Positions 8,346 to 15,361 of a DNA stretch of 37,105 nucleotides are shown here, in pieces. The notes beneath the pieces are model-generated. The model saw nothing but the letters and a program-made list of their open reading frames with translations. It was not told the DNA's origin and searched no databases. Every line of letters starts with the position of its first letter. Position 1 is the stretch's first letter. Origin of the DNA: DAOUMU01 sp034409055 (GTDB lineage Bacteria; Chloroflexota; Anaerolineae; 4572-78; J111); the NCBI GenBank assembly GCA_034409055.1, contig DAOUMU010000532.1, positions 1-37,105 on the forward strand, written 5' to 3'. A program made the translations under genes and the position numbers.

Positions 8346-8576
8346 TCACCCACCGCCGATCATACGGAACATTTGCAAATCGTCGCCGTCTTGCAGGACG
8401 TGGCTGGTTTCGACTTGAACACTATTCACGGCGGTGGTGATCGTTTGCTTGATTTTGAGCTGCTGGACAACGTCGTCGACGGTGGTCCCTTCGGGCAGGG
8501 TTAGGCTCGTTTTGCCTTTGGCTTTACGGGGTAGATAATCTCTTAAAATACCATGTAGGGTCACCTTAACTTTCAA
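8346..8576 (-). CDS. MoaD/ThiS-family sulfur-carrier-like protein
   Basis: This 76-residue beta-grasp protein has the family pattern: a KVTLHGILRDYLP start, LPEGTTVDDVVQQL in the middle, LQDGDDLQMFRMIGGG at the end. The GG terminus is the site that is adenylated and thiocarboxylated in MoaD and ThiS. The start is TTG at 8576, supported by GAGGTG about 7 nt upstream. It leads the AOR-ALDH cluster; in other AOR clusters such a gene is thought to serve tungstopterin synthesis. That role is inferred here, and no other cofactor genes are in the window. Confidence 0.85.
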   Translation of the reverse strand: MKVKVTLHGILRDYLPRKAKGKTSLTLPEGTTVDDVVQQLKIKQTITTAVNSVQVETSHVLQDGDDLQMFRMIGGG

Positions 8577-8603
8577 ATTGACTCACCTCATTATCTCTCG
8601 GCT

Positions 8604-8632
8604 TTGTCTGGGTTCATAACTTAAGGTACAAT
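8604..8632 (+). promoter_or_regulatory. Candidate promoter for the ParB-like gene
   Basis: TTGTCT (8604-8609) and TACAAT (8627-8632) are spaced by 17 bp, about 84 bp before the ATG at 8716. Divergent transcription of the MoaD-like gene starts in the same spacer, where no clear minus-strand promoter was seen. Confidence 0.4.
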
Positions 8633-8715
8633 ACACCTCTATTCGAGTGGTAGCTTTATTGAGATGGGGTGTTTTCGTTTGAAACACACCCTATTGATAT
8701 CAATGACCTGTCTTT

Positions 8716-9675
8716 ATGAAAGAGCCAACTCGTAAGATTTTGTCCCTTATTGCAGATCCTCATAGCCAACGTAGTTCGCTAAAGGAACGAGCGGCCCGCG
8801 ATTTTGAGCGGGCTCGCCGGCGGGCTTTTATACAGGACGCCCTCTCCCTCATTCGGTACGAGCCAACCGATTTGCTACCTTTTGAAATCGTCCGCGAAAA
8901 ATTACGCCTGGGGAGCAAATCTTATCTGGGTATCCAGGAGATTCCGGTCACTCAAATTGTCGGCAGTCTCAATCGCTACGAGGATTTTACCCGGACTTTT
9001 ATGCCTCGCAAAACTGACACCCGCCGCCGTTGGGAAACGGTCGACCGGCTGGTAGATGGCGAGGGCTGGCCTCCCATTGAAGTTTATAAAGTTAGCGATA
9101 CCTATTTTGTGCGGGATGGCAACCACCGGGTGTCGGTAGCCCAGCAATTGGGGAGGGAGACCATTGAAGCCCACGTGTGGGAGTATCCCACCCGTGTCCC
9201 GCTGGAAGCGGACGATGACCTGGATGATTTGCTCTTGCGGGCAGAATACCTGGAATTTCTAGATGACACCCACCTTGATCAACTGCGGCCTGACCAGTCT
9301 ATCATCTTAACCATACCGGGTGGCTATTGGGAATTAGAAGAGAGCATTGCGGTGTATCGCCACTGGTCAAGTCTGGCCCAGGGCCAAGATATATCCTGGC
9401 CTGAAGCGGTGGCCAACTGGTACGATACGATTTACCTGCCGCTGATCAAAAAAATCCAAAAAGAAAATATCCTTTCTTTTTTTCCAGGCCGCACAACGGC
9501 CGATCTGGTCACCTGGATTCTACGCCACCAGGAAAAACTTGAGCGTGACTACGGTGGCGAGGATGTTCGGCCCGACGAAGCAGCCGAGGACTTTGTTGAG
9601 CGGACGCGAGCCAATCCCTTCCGGCGCATTCGGGCCTGGATCGAGCGGACATTTTTGGGCAAGCCGGTGAGTTAG
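8716..9675 (+). CDS. ParB-like (ParB/Srx fold) hypothetical protein
   Basis: A 319-residue soluble protein. Residues about 70-160 resemble the ParB/sulfiredoxin fold: IQEIPVTQIVGSLNRYEDF, then GWPPIEVYKVSDTYFVRDGNHRVSVAQQLG, with the GNHR motif where ParB has its NTP-binding GxRR/GNHR box. The rest is acidic, with a helical C-terminus ending in a basic stretch (RANPFRRIRAWIERTF). It has no ParA partner and no visible parS-like sites. The ATG at 8716 has no clear Shine-Dalgarno site. Function is unknown; a nucleotide-binding or regulatory role is a guess. Confidence 0.7.
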   Translation: MKEPTRKILSLIADPHSQRSSLKERAARDFERARRRAFIQDALSLIRYEPTDLLPFEIVREKLRLGSKSYLGIQEIPVTQIVGSLNRYEDFTRTFMPRKTDTRRRWETVDRLVDGEGWPPIEVYKVSDTYFVRDGNHRVSVAQQLGRETIEAHVWEYPTRVPLEADDDLDDLLLRAEYLEFLDDTHLDQLRPDQSIILTIPGGYWELEESIAVYRHWSSLAQGQDISWPEAVANWYDTIYLPLIKKIQKENILSFFPGRTTADLVTWILRHQEKLERDYGGEDVRPDEAAEDFVERTRANPFRRIRAWIERTFLGKPVS

Positions 9676-9679
9676 TTCT

Positions 9680-9757
9680 TGTGGCAAAACCTTGTAGTAG
9701 ACGCATCCCCATACGTCTACGGCGGGCATAGGGATACCCTGGCTACGTTTTGCCACA
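9680..9757. repeat. Two-arm hairpin repeat, GCAAAAC family, copy A
   Basis: Termini TGTGGCAAAAC (9680-9690) and GTTTTGCCACA (9747-9757) pair. Two internal hairpins lie between them (GTAGACG...CGTCTAC type, and GGCAT AGGG ATACC). Copy B at 16358-16431 is about 90% identical in the opposite orientation but has TGTTGC/GCAACA at the ends, a compensatory change. It starts 4 bp after the stop codon of the ParB-like gene. Confidence 0.8.
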
Positions 9758-9788
9758 GAACCAGTTAGCCAACCGGTCAGATAGTCAT

Positions 9789-9911
9789 CAATGGTCGGGG
9801 TGCGTCCCAGATTTTAGGAAACTGGGACAAACAAGGGGGGATTCGGGGCGCAAAGCGTACCCCCCGCACCCCCCGTGCTTTCCCAAATTTTGGGACGCAC
9901 CCAATGGTCGG
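9789..9911. mobile_element. MITE-like element with 10-bp target-site duplication
   Basis: The element covers 9799-9901 (103 bp), with 11-bp terminal inverted repeats GGTGCGTCCCA / TGGGACGCACC that extend imperfectly inward (AGATTTTAGGAAA / TTTCCCAAATTT). It is flanked by the perfect direct repeat CAATGGTCGG (9789-9798 and 9902-9911). The interior is G- or C-rich with no coding capacity. Confidence 0.8.
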
Positions 9912-9957
9912 GTAGTCAGTCAGTTAGTCAGCTTACTGACCGACTAACAGACTACCG
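9911..9957. repeat. Hairpin between converging genes
   Basis: GTAGTCAGTCAGTTAGTCAG pairs imperfectly with CTGACCGACTAACAGACTAC around a CTTA loop. The left arm is made of GTCAGTTA-like units. There is no T-run, so it is at most a weak bidirectional terminator for the ParB-like and potD genes. Confidence 0.5.
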
Positions 9958-9968
9958 TGACCAATTCT

Positions 9969-11156
9969 CTACTGGCTCTTAATCTCCGTCCATAACCGGT
10001 CATACACAAAGATGGTTTCCCCCAGTGGCTCCATCCACTCCAAACTTTCTATGACTTCTGGCGGGGGATAAATACCTGGATCTTCCAGGATTTCTTCTAA
10101 AACAAACTCTTCGGAGGCTTTGTTAGGACTGGCGTAATAAGTGAAGTTGGTGATGGCCGCCCCGTTTTCGGCATCCAACAGGTAGTTTATAAAATGCTCG
10201 GCGGTGGCTTTCTTGTCGCTGGCGGCCGTGATGCACAGGTTATCTTGCCAGATAACGGCCCCTTCCTTGGGAATGATGTAGCCCCACTCACTCTCCTCGG
10301 TTTCCTCGTCGTAGGTTCCCCAGACCGCAACAAAGGCGTCCCCACTCCAGGCCTGGGAAATCACCACTTCGCCAGGGATGAGGAGTTCGTCGTCATAACC
10401 TTCGCTGTTAAAGGTTTTGACGTAGGGTTTGATACTCAGAATCAGATCCTTGGCCTCTTCCAGGTGGGCCTCATCGGTATCATTGACGGAGTAGCCCAGG
10501 TATTTTAACGCGGCGCCGAGCAACTCACGTTGGTCGTTGAGGAGGTTAATGCCACCGGCTTCCGCCCATTTTTGGGCCATTTCTGGGTCAAAAAGATAGG
10601 ACCAGCTATCGGGTGGGTTATCGCCAAAAACGTCCATTCGATAGGCAATGCCGGTCGTGCCCCATTGGTACGGAATGGAATATACATTACCGGGGTCGTA
10701 GGGCGCGTCCAAGAAGAGCGGGTCTATGTTTTTAAGATTGGGAATGTTGTTCTTGTCAATCTCGGCCAGCAGGCCCAGTTCAATCATCTGGGCGACCATG
10801 TAGTCGGACGGAACAATCACGTCGTATCCCGTCGCCCCGGCCTGAAGCTTGGCCAACAGATCCTCGTTGCTGGCGAAGGTATCGTAAATAATTTTTACCC
10901 CGTACTCCTCTTCGTATTTGGTCAGCAACCCTTCGTCAATGTAATCGGCCCAGTTATAGACACTCAATTCTGGGGCCAAGTTGCTCTCACCACCACCGCC
11001 TTCTTCAGCAGGTGCGGCCTCTTCTCCAGCAGGTGCGGCCTCTTCTGCACCGGTATCGGCGGGGGGCGGCTGGCTGGTTGCAGCACCACCACATTGGGCA
11101 GCAATTAACATTAACACCAACAGCGCACTTATTACAAGTAAATATTTGTGCTTCAT
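9969..11156 (-). CDS. potD: Spermidine/putrescine-type ABC transporter substrate-binding protein
   Basis: This 395-residue extracytoplasmic binding protein has the PotD/PotF pattern: LSVYNWADYIDEGLLTKYEEEYGVK, FASNEDLLAKLQAGATGYDVIVPSDYMV, and IPYQWGTTGIAYR. The N-terminus is a signal with a hydrophobic core and MLIAAQCGG, so it is probably a lipoprotein, although Gln before the Cys is unusual for a lipobox. An Ala/Glu/Pro-rich linker (about 25-60) follows. The ATG at 11156 has GGAGGAG 8 nt upstream. It is the last gene of potABCD, 124 bp after potC. The ligand is probably a polyamine, but related cationic compounds are possible. Confidence 0.92.
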   Translation of the reverse strand: MKHKYLLVISALLVLMLIAAQCGGAATSQPPPADTGAEEAAPAGEEAAPAEEGGGGESNLAPELSVYNWADYIDEGLLTKYEEEYGVKIIYDTFASNEDLLAKLQAGATGYDVIVPSDYMVAQMIELGLLAEIDKNNIPNLKNIDPLFLDAPYDPGNVYSIPYQWGTTGIAYRMDVFGDNPPDSWSYLFDPEMAQKWAEAGGINLLNDQRELLGAALKYLGYSVNDTDEAHLEEAKDLILSIKPYVKTFNSEGYDDELLIPGEVVISQAWSGDAFVAVWGTYDEETEESEWGYIIPKEGAVIWQDNLCITAASDKKATAEHFINYLLDAENGAAITNFTYYASPNKASEEFVLEEILEDPGIYPPPEVIESLEWMEPLGETIFVYDRLWTEIKSQ

Positions 11157-11280
11157 TATCTTTCTCCTCCTGTACTTTGTATTTGTGCTATCTACAACTT
11201 TTGACGACTAACTCACTACCCGGCACGGACTGATTTGTTAGGCCGGGTCATGAAACGACTATAACCTTTCGTTACATAAC

Positions 11281-12309
11281 TTACCTCCTTTGTTGTACAA
11301 ATTGTGAAAGCAAAACCAGTCCAATGGAGAGGACCAACAAGAGCGTAGCCAGGGCATTCAGATCGGGTGTGACTCCGAATTTTACCTTTGAATAGGTTAA
11401 CACCGGTAAAGTGGTTGAGCCGGGGCCAGAAACAAAGAAAGTAATAACAAAATCATCCATGGAGAGCGTAAAGGCCATCAGTGCGCCGCTGATGATGCCG
11501 GGCATCAACAAGGGCAGGGTAATACGCCGGAAGGTTTGCCATTCATTGGCATACAAATCCTGGGCGGCTTGCTCCAAACTCATATCCATATCGACCAGGC
11601 GGGCCCGCACCACCGTGGCCACAAAGGAGATGTTAAAGGCGACGTGGGCGATGATGATCGTGGTCAAGCCCAGCCCCCAGGTGACACCAAGCAGGTTCTC
11701 GGCCATATTAAAAACGATGATAAAGAAAAGCAACGTGGCCAGGGCAATCACGATGTCGGGGATGATGATAGGCATATAGAGCACGGCATCGAAAGGGAGC
11801 TTGAAACGAAAATGATAGCGTTCCATGACCAGAGAAACCATCGTGCCGATAATCGTAGAGATAATGGTCGAAGCAAAGGTAATAATCATGGAGTTACGGA
11901 AGGCTCTCAGAATGGCCTCGTCGTGGATCAGCGACTCGTACCACCTGAAGCTAAAGCCTTGCCAAATTGTGGGCACTTTACCGGCATTGAAAGAAAAGAT
12001 GATCAGCACGAGGATCGGAAGGTAAAAGAAGGCAAACACCAATATGACATTACCAAGCAAAAACTGTTGTCCGATCGAGATCCCGGTTGTCCGTTGTACG
12101 GCCCGTGTTCCCCAGACGGTACTGCCTACAAAAGCAATGGCCCCGATGGGAATCAGGGCGTAGCTACTGGGCTTATCCAGATTTAGTAAGCCCACAATCA
12201 CGGCGGCGACCCCGCCCATAGCCACGACAAAGGTGACTACTCCCAATAAAATTGTGGGGAGGGGGCTGCTGCGTCGTTGTGAGGTTAATACTGCTGATGG
12301 AGCGCTCAT
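11281..12309 (-). CDS. potC: Polyamine-type ABC transporter permease, PotC-like, with an N-terminal extension
   Basis: 342 residues from the ATG at 12309, 22 bp after the potB stop. The site before this ATG is weak (GAGAAGAGT), but the only upstream start in frame is a TTG inside potB. Residues about 95-340 are a normal PotC/BPD-type permease with the EAA-like loop (LEQAAQDLYANEWQTFRRITLPLLMPG). The first 85 residues add two extra predicted membrane helices (LPTILLGVVTFVVAMGGVAA and SYALIPIGAIAFVG), making the protein some 75 residues longer than usual. It forms the inner-membrane channel with PotB. Confidence 0.9.
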   Translation of the reverse strand: MSAPSAVLTSQRRSSPLPTILLGVVTFVVAMGGVAAVIVGLLNLDKPSSYALIPIGAIAFVGSTVWGTRAVQRTTGISIGQQFLLGNVILVFAFFYLPILVLIIFSFNAGKVPTIWQGFSFRWYESLIHDEAILRAFRNSMIITFASTIISTIIGTMVSLVMERYHFRFKLPFDAVLYMPIIIPDIVIALATLLFFIIVFNMAENLLGVTWGLGLTTIIIAHVAFNISFVATVVRARLVDMDMSLEQAAQDLYANEWQTFRRITLPLLMPGIISGALMAFTLSMDDFVITFFVSGPGSTTLPVLTYSKVKFGVTPDLNALATLLLVLSIGLVLLSQFVQQRR

Positions 12310-12331
12310 ACTCTTCTCTCTTTCTGAGTTG

Positions 12332-13189
12332 CTAGACTGATCTTCCTCCCCCAACCCGGAAGTAAAACATTGTGGCTGCCAGGACCATAACCATCAAGAC
12401 CATCCCCAGGGCCGAACCAAAGGGCCAATCACGGACCGTCATAAATTGTTGTTGCAATAAATTGCCGATGAGGAAGGTGTTGCCGCCGCCCATCAAGTCG
12501 GGGGTGACATAAGCGCCCAGGGTCGGAATGAAGGTGATGATCGAGGCTGCTACCACGCCGGGCATCGTCAGGGGCAAAATAATACGTAAAAAAACACGGA
12601 CACTATTCGCCCCCAAATCCTGGGCAGCCTGCACGTAGTTAAAATCCAGTTGCTCGATGGAAGCATAGAGGGGTAATACGGCAAAAGGTAAATAGCCGTA
12701 GAGCATGCCCAGCAACACCCCGGTTTGGGTAAACATAATTGGCAGGGGCTCTTCAATAACCCCCCAGCTAATTAATACGTTATTGATGAAGCCACTGTCC
12801 CGCACGATAAAGATGAGCGCATAAGTGCGAACGAGGAAATTGGTCCAGAAAGGAACCATCACCAGAAAAATCAAAAGTTTTTGTCGCCCCGGTGTCTGGC
12901 GAGCGATGTAAAAGGAAAAGGGATACCCCACCAATAAACACAAGACCGTGTTGAGAATGGCTAACCACACCGATTTCCAGAGAATACGCAGATAAATAAC
13001 CTCGCTAAAAACACGACGATAATTATCGAGGTTAAATTGGTACTCTACCACGCCCAGTAAGGAACGTTTGCTAAAGCTAACCATCAATACAATGACCAGC
13101 GGTGCAATAAAGAAGAGCGCCAGCCAAAAAACGGAAGGACTTAATAACAGGGCCAGTAAGCCTCTGTTTTGTCTACCTGCTTGCTGCAT
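12332..13189 (-). CDS. potB: Polyamine-type ABC transporter permease, PotB-like
   Basis: A 285-residue integral membrane protein with about six helices and the PotB signature regions: SPSVFWLALFFIAPLVIVLMVSF at the start, and the EAA-like loop NYVQAAQDLGANSVRVFLRIILPLTMPG that contacts the ATPase. The ATG at 13189 has AAGGA about 8 nt upstream, and potA ends 29 bp earlier. Length is normal for the family. Confidence 0.93.
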   Translation of the reverse strand: MQQAGRQNRGLLALLLSPSVFWLALFFIAPLVIVLMVSFSKRSLLGVVEYQFNLDNYRRVFSEVIYLRILWKSVWLAILNTVLCLLVGYPFSFYIARQTPGRQKLLIFLVMVPFWTNFLVRTYALIFIVRDSGFINNVLISWGVIEEPLPIMFTQTGVLLGMLYGYLPFAVLPLYASIEQLDFNYVQAAQDLGANSVRVFLRIILPLTMPGVVAASIITFIPTLGAYVTPDLMGGGNTFLIGNLLQQQFMTVRDWPFGSALGMVLMVMVLAATMFYFRVGGGRSV

Positions 13190-13218
13190 AACTCAATCCT
13201 TTCTTAAGGATGGTTAGG

Positions 13219-14313
13219 TTAACTGGTCAAAACCATGGCGCTATCGATTGCCCAGGAGAGATAAACTTGCTCGCCGCGCTGGAAGGGACGAGCTTCGGCC
13301 AGGCTGCTACCGACATTCTGGATGCGAGCCACCACCCGGTGTCGTTCGGCCACACGCACCCTGTAGCGGGTGTCAGTACCGATATAGATCGTTTCTTCTA
13401 CCGTAGCCGGAACACTGGTGCCATTATTGGTAGACGGGGCCGCGTGTAAGGATATTTTTTCTGGCCGGACGGCTACTGTTACCGACTGACCGGTCTTGAG
13501 GCCACTGGTAGCCCGAGCTAACACCTGTATGCCTGTTCCCAACCCAACGATCGTTTTGTCGGAACCAGCTTCTAATACTTCGGCCTCAATGAAATTGGTT
13601 TCGCCGATGAAATCGGCCACAAAGCGACAGTTGGGGCGCTCGTAAATTTCCACCGGATCGCCCATTTGCAGGATAAGCCCCTCATTCTGCACTGCAATGC
13701 GGTCTGACATAGTGATGGCTTCTTCCTGGTCGTGGGTAACAAAGATGAAAGTAATACCGATCTGCTGCTGTAGTTCTTTGAGTTCCAACTGCATCGCCTT
13801 ACGTAATTTGAGATCCAGGGCGCTCAGGGGTTCATCCAGCAGCAACACCTGCGGCCGGTTTACCAGGGCCCGAGCCAGAGCAATACGCTGCTGCTGCCCC
13901 CCCGATAATTGGCGTGGTTTGCGGTCGGCCAACTGTGGCAAACGCACCATTTCTAACGTTTCTTGAACGCGGGTTTCGATTTCGGGGCGAGCCACCCTTT
14001 TCATCTCCAGCCCAAAAGCTACGTTTTCAAAAACGGTCATATGGGGAAATAACGCATAATTTTGAAAGACCGTATTGACCGGACGCTTATAGGCAGGTGT
14101 ATCTCCCATGGTTTTGCCCCGGATCTTGATCTCTCCCTCGGTGGGAAGCTCAAAACCGGCAATCAGCCGCAAGCAAGTGGTTTTACCACAACCGCTGGGA
14201 CCAAGCAGGGAGAAGAATTCACCATCTTCAATCTCCAACGAAACGTGCTCGACCGCTACAAAATCGCCAAATTTTTTAGTAACATTTTGAAGTTCAACAT
14301 CAATATTGGCCAC
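13219..14313 (-). CDS. potA: Polyamine-type ABC transporter ATP-binding protein
   Basis: This 364-residue ATPase shows Walker A GPSGCGKTT, Q-loop FQNYALFPH, signature LSGGQQQR, Walker B LLLDEPLSALD and H-loop VTHDQEEA. A C-terminal TOBE domain (about 280-360, VAVRPEKISL) is present, as in PotA and related importers. The start is the GTG at 14313, because AAAGGAG lies 8 nt before it; an upstream frame to 14346 has no site. It is the first gene of potABCD. A near-consensus promoter lies about 90 bp upstream. Confidence 0.94.
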   Translation of the reverse strand: MANIDVELQNVTKKFGDFVAVEHVSLEIEDGEFFSLLGPSGCGKTTCLRLIAGFELPTEGEIKIRGKTMGDTPAYKRPVNTVFQNYALFPHMTVFENVAFGLEMKRVARPEIETRVQETLEMVRLPQLADRKPRQLSGGQQQRIALARALVNRPQVLLLDEPLSALDLKLRKAMQLELKELQQQIGITFIFVTHDQEEAITMSDRIAVQNEGLILQMGDPVEIYERPNCRFVADFIGETNFIEAEVLEAGSDKTIVGLGTGIQVLARATSGLKTGQSVTVAVRPEKISLHAAPSTNNGTSVPATVEETIYIGTDTRYRVRVAERHRVVARIQNVGSSLAEARPFQRGEQVYLSWAIDSAMVLTS

Positions 14314-14402
14314 AGGGTTTACTCCTTTCAAGAAGTAAAAAGGCACCAGGTGAATTTATACAAATTGGGGGGAGAAGAGGGTAAGGTTCAAAAATTGGCC
14401 TT

Positions 14403-14440
14403 AGTATAATAAAAAGCGTCGGAACCGTCAACTGGACGGT
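14403..14440 (-). promoter_or_regulatory. potABCD promoter with overlapping inverted repeat
   Basis: On the minus strand TTGACG (plus 14426-14431) and TATACT (plus 14403-14408) are exactly 17 bp apart. An inverted repeat ACCGTC-AACTG-GACGGT (14424-14440) covers the -35 box and could be an operator. The expected start near 14396 leaves a leader of about 80 nt before potA. Confidence 0.7.
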
Positions 14441-14465
14441 AGACTCGTCAGGGCAAAGCATAGCC

Positions 14466-15122
14466 TCACCCGCCGGTCAGACCAAGCAATGCTTTGGTCA
14501 GGCGCACAGCCGCGCTGGCATCGGGTGCATAGCCATCAGCCCCACAAAGGTCGGCATACTCTTGAGTGACCGGTGCCCCTCCCACCAGAATTTTTACCTG
14601 GTCACGCAAACCGGCTTCTTTGATCGCTTCGATATTCACTTGGAACATCGGCATCGTGGTGGTCAGGAAGGCGCTCATACCAACGGCCTGGGGCTGATGT
14701 TCCCGAATGGCTTCAACAAACTGTTCTGGGGTTACATTGACTCCCAGGTCAATCACCTCAAAGCCAGCCCCTTCCAGCATAATGTTACACAGATTCTTAC
14801 CGATATCGTGAATATCACCTTTAACGGTACCCATCACAAAGATACCGGTTGGCTTGGCCCCAGTTTCGGCAATGAGTGGCTTGAGAATGTCCATAGCACC
14901 CTGCATAGCCCGTGCCGCAATGAGCATTTCTGGCACAAAATACTCGCCAATTTCAAACAGACGTCCCACTTCTTCCAAAGCAGGGATCAGACCATCAAAC
15001 AGCAACTCCATTGGCTCCATACCCAAGGCTAACCCCTCTCGGGTCAGTTCGACCACCGGTTCGAGTTCGCCGTCCAAGGTGTGCTCGTATAAGCCATCTA
15101 AAATTTCTTCTTGTCGACTCAC
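14466..15122 (-). CDS. Corrinoid-binding methyltransferase protein (MtbC/MttC-like)
   Basis: This 218-residue protein has the two-domain form of small corrinoid proteins. A helical cap (about 1-85, with PEMLIAARAM) is followed by a B12-binding Rossmann domain with GDIHDIGKN at about 102-110, whose His is the lower cobalt ligand. GVNVTPEQFVEAI and the late GADGYAPDA also fit. Such proteins carry methyl groups between a substrate-specific methyltransferase (MttB, MtbB or MtmB family) and an acceptor. No methyltransferase is beside it. The start is GTG at 15122 with AGGAGG 10 nt upstream. It ends 25 bp before the potA promoter region, on the same strand. Confidence 0.9.
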   Translation of the reverse strand: MSRQEEILDGLYEHTLDGELEPVVELTREGLALGMEPMELLFDGLIPALEEVGRLFEIGEYFVPEMLIAARAMQGAMDILKPLIAETGAKPTGIFVMGTVKGDIHDIGKNLCNIMLEGAGFEVIDLGVNVTPEQFVEAIREHQPQAVGMSAFLTTTMPMFQVNIEAIKEAGLRDQVKILVGGAPVTQEYADLCGADGYAPDASAAVRLTKALLGLTGG

Positions 15123-15148
15123 AATACTTGTTCCTCCTCTTAGAAGTT

Positions 15149-15230
15149 ATGTAGGGTAAGTGGCTAACTTGCCCACAGCACCGCTGACAAGTTAGCCACT
15201 TGCGAAGTACAGAAAAGAAAATTCCTATAG
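15149..15230. repeat. 82-bp hairpin repeat, GTAGGGTAAG family, copy 1
   Basis: It begins ATGTAGGGTAAG and has a perfect 12-bp inverted repeat GTGGCTAACTTG / CAAGTTAGCCAC. It ends in CAGAAAAGAAAATTCCTATAG, of which I see 21 identical bases in the copy at 27101-27181; it lies in the leader of the corrinoid gene. Confidence 0.75.
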
Positions 15231-15274
15231 TAAAAACTAACAGCCCCATCTGCACCAACGAGCAGAAGACTATC

Positions 15275-15303
15275 ACTATGTTTTTAACAATATGTTATGT
15301 CAA
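15275..15303 (-). promoter_or_regulatory. Candidate promoter of the corrinoid protein gene
   Basis: TTGACA (plus 15298-15303) and CATAGT (plus 15275-15280) are 17 bp apart on the minus strand. The -35 box is perfect and the -10 box matches 4 of 6. The leader would be about 150 nt and include the hairpin repeat at 15149-15230. Confidence 0.5.
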
Positions 15304-15361
15304 TATTGGCTGCATGTAGTTCAGCATCGGCGTTGATAAAGATTGGGGAGAGACTTGCTCT

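Noticed and set aside
9680..9960. CRISPR-like array of direct and inverted repeats
   Set aside because: Repeats are single hairpin elements with flanking duplications, not evenly spaced repeats with unique spacers.
12310..12354. TTG start for PotC inside potB
   Set aside because: The ATG at 12309 gives normal spacing after potB; the extra residues are polar and unlike an N-terminus.
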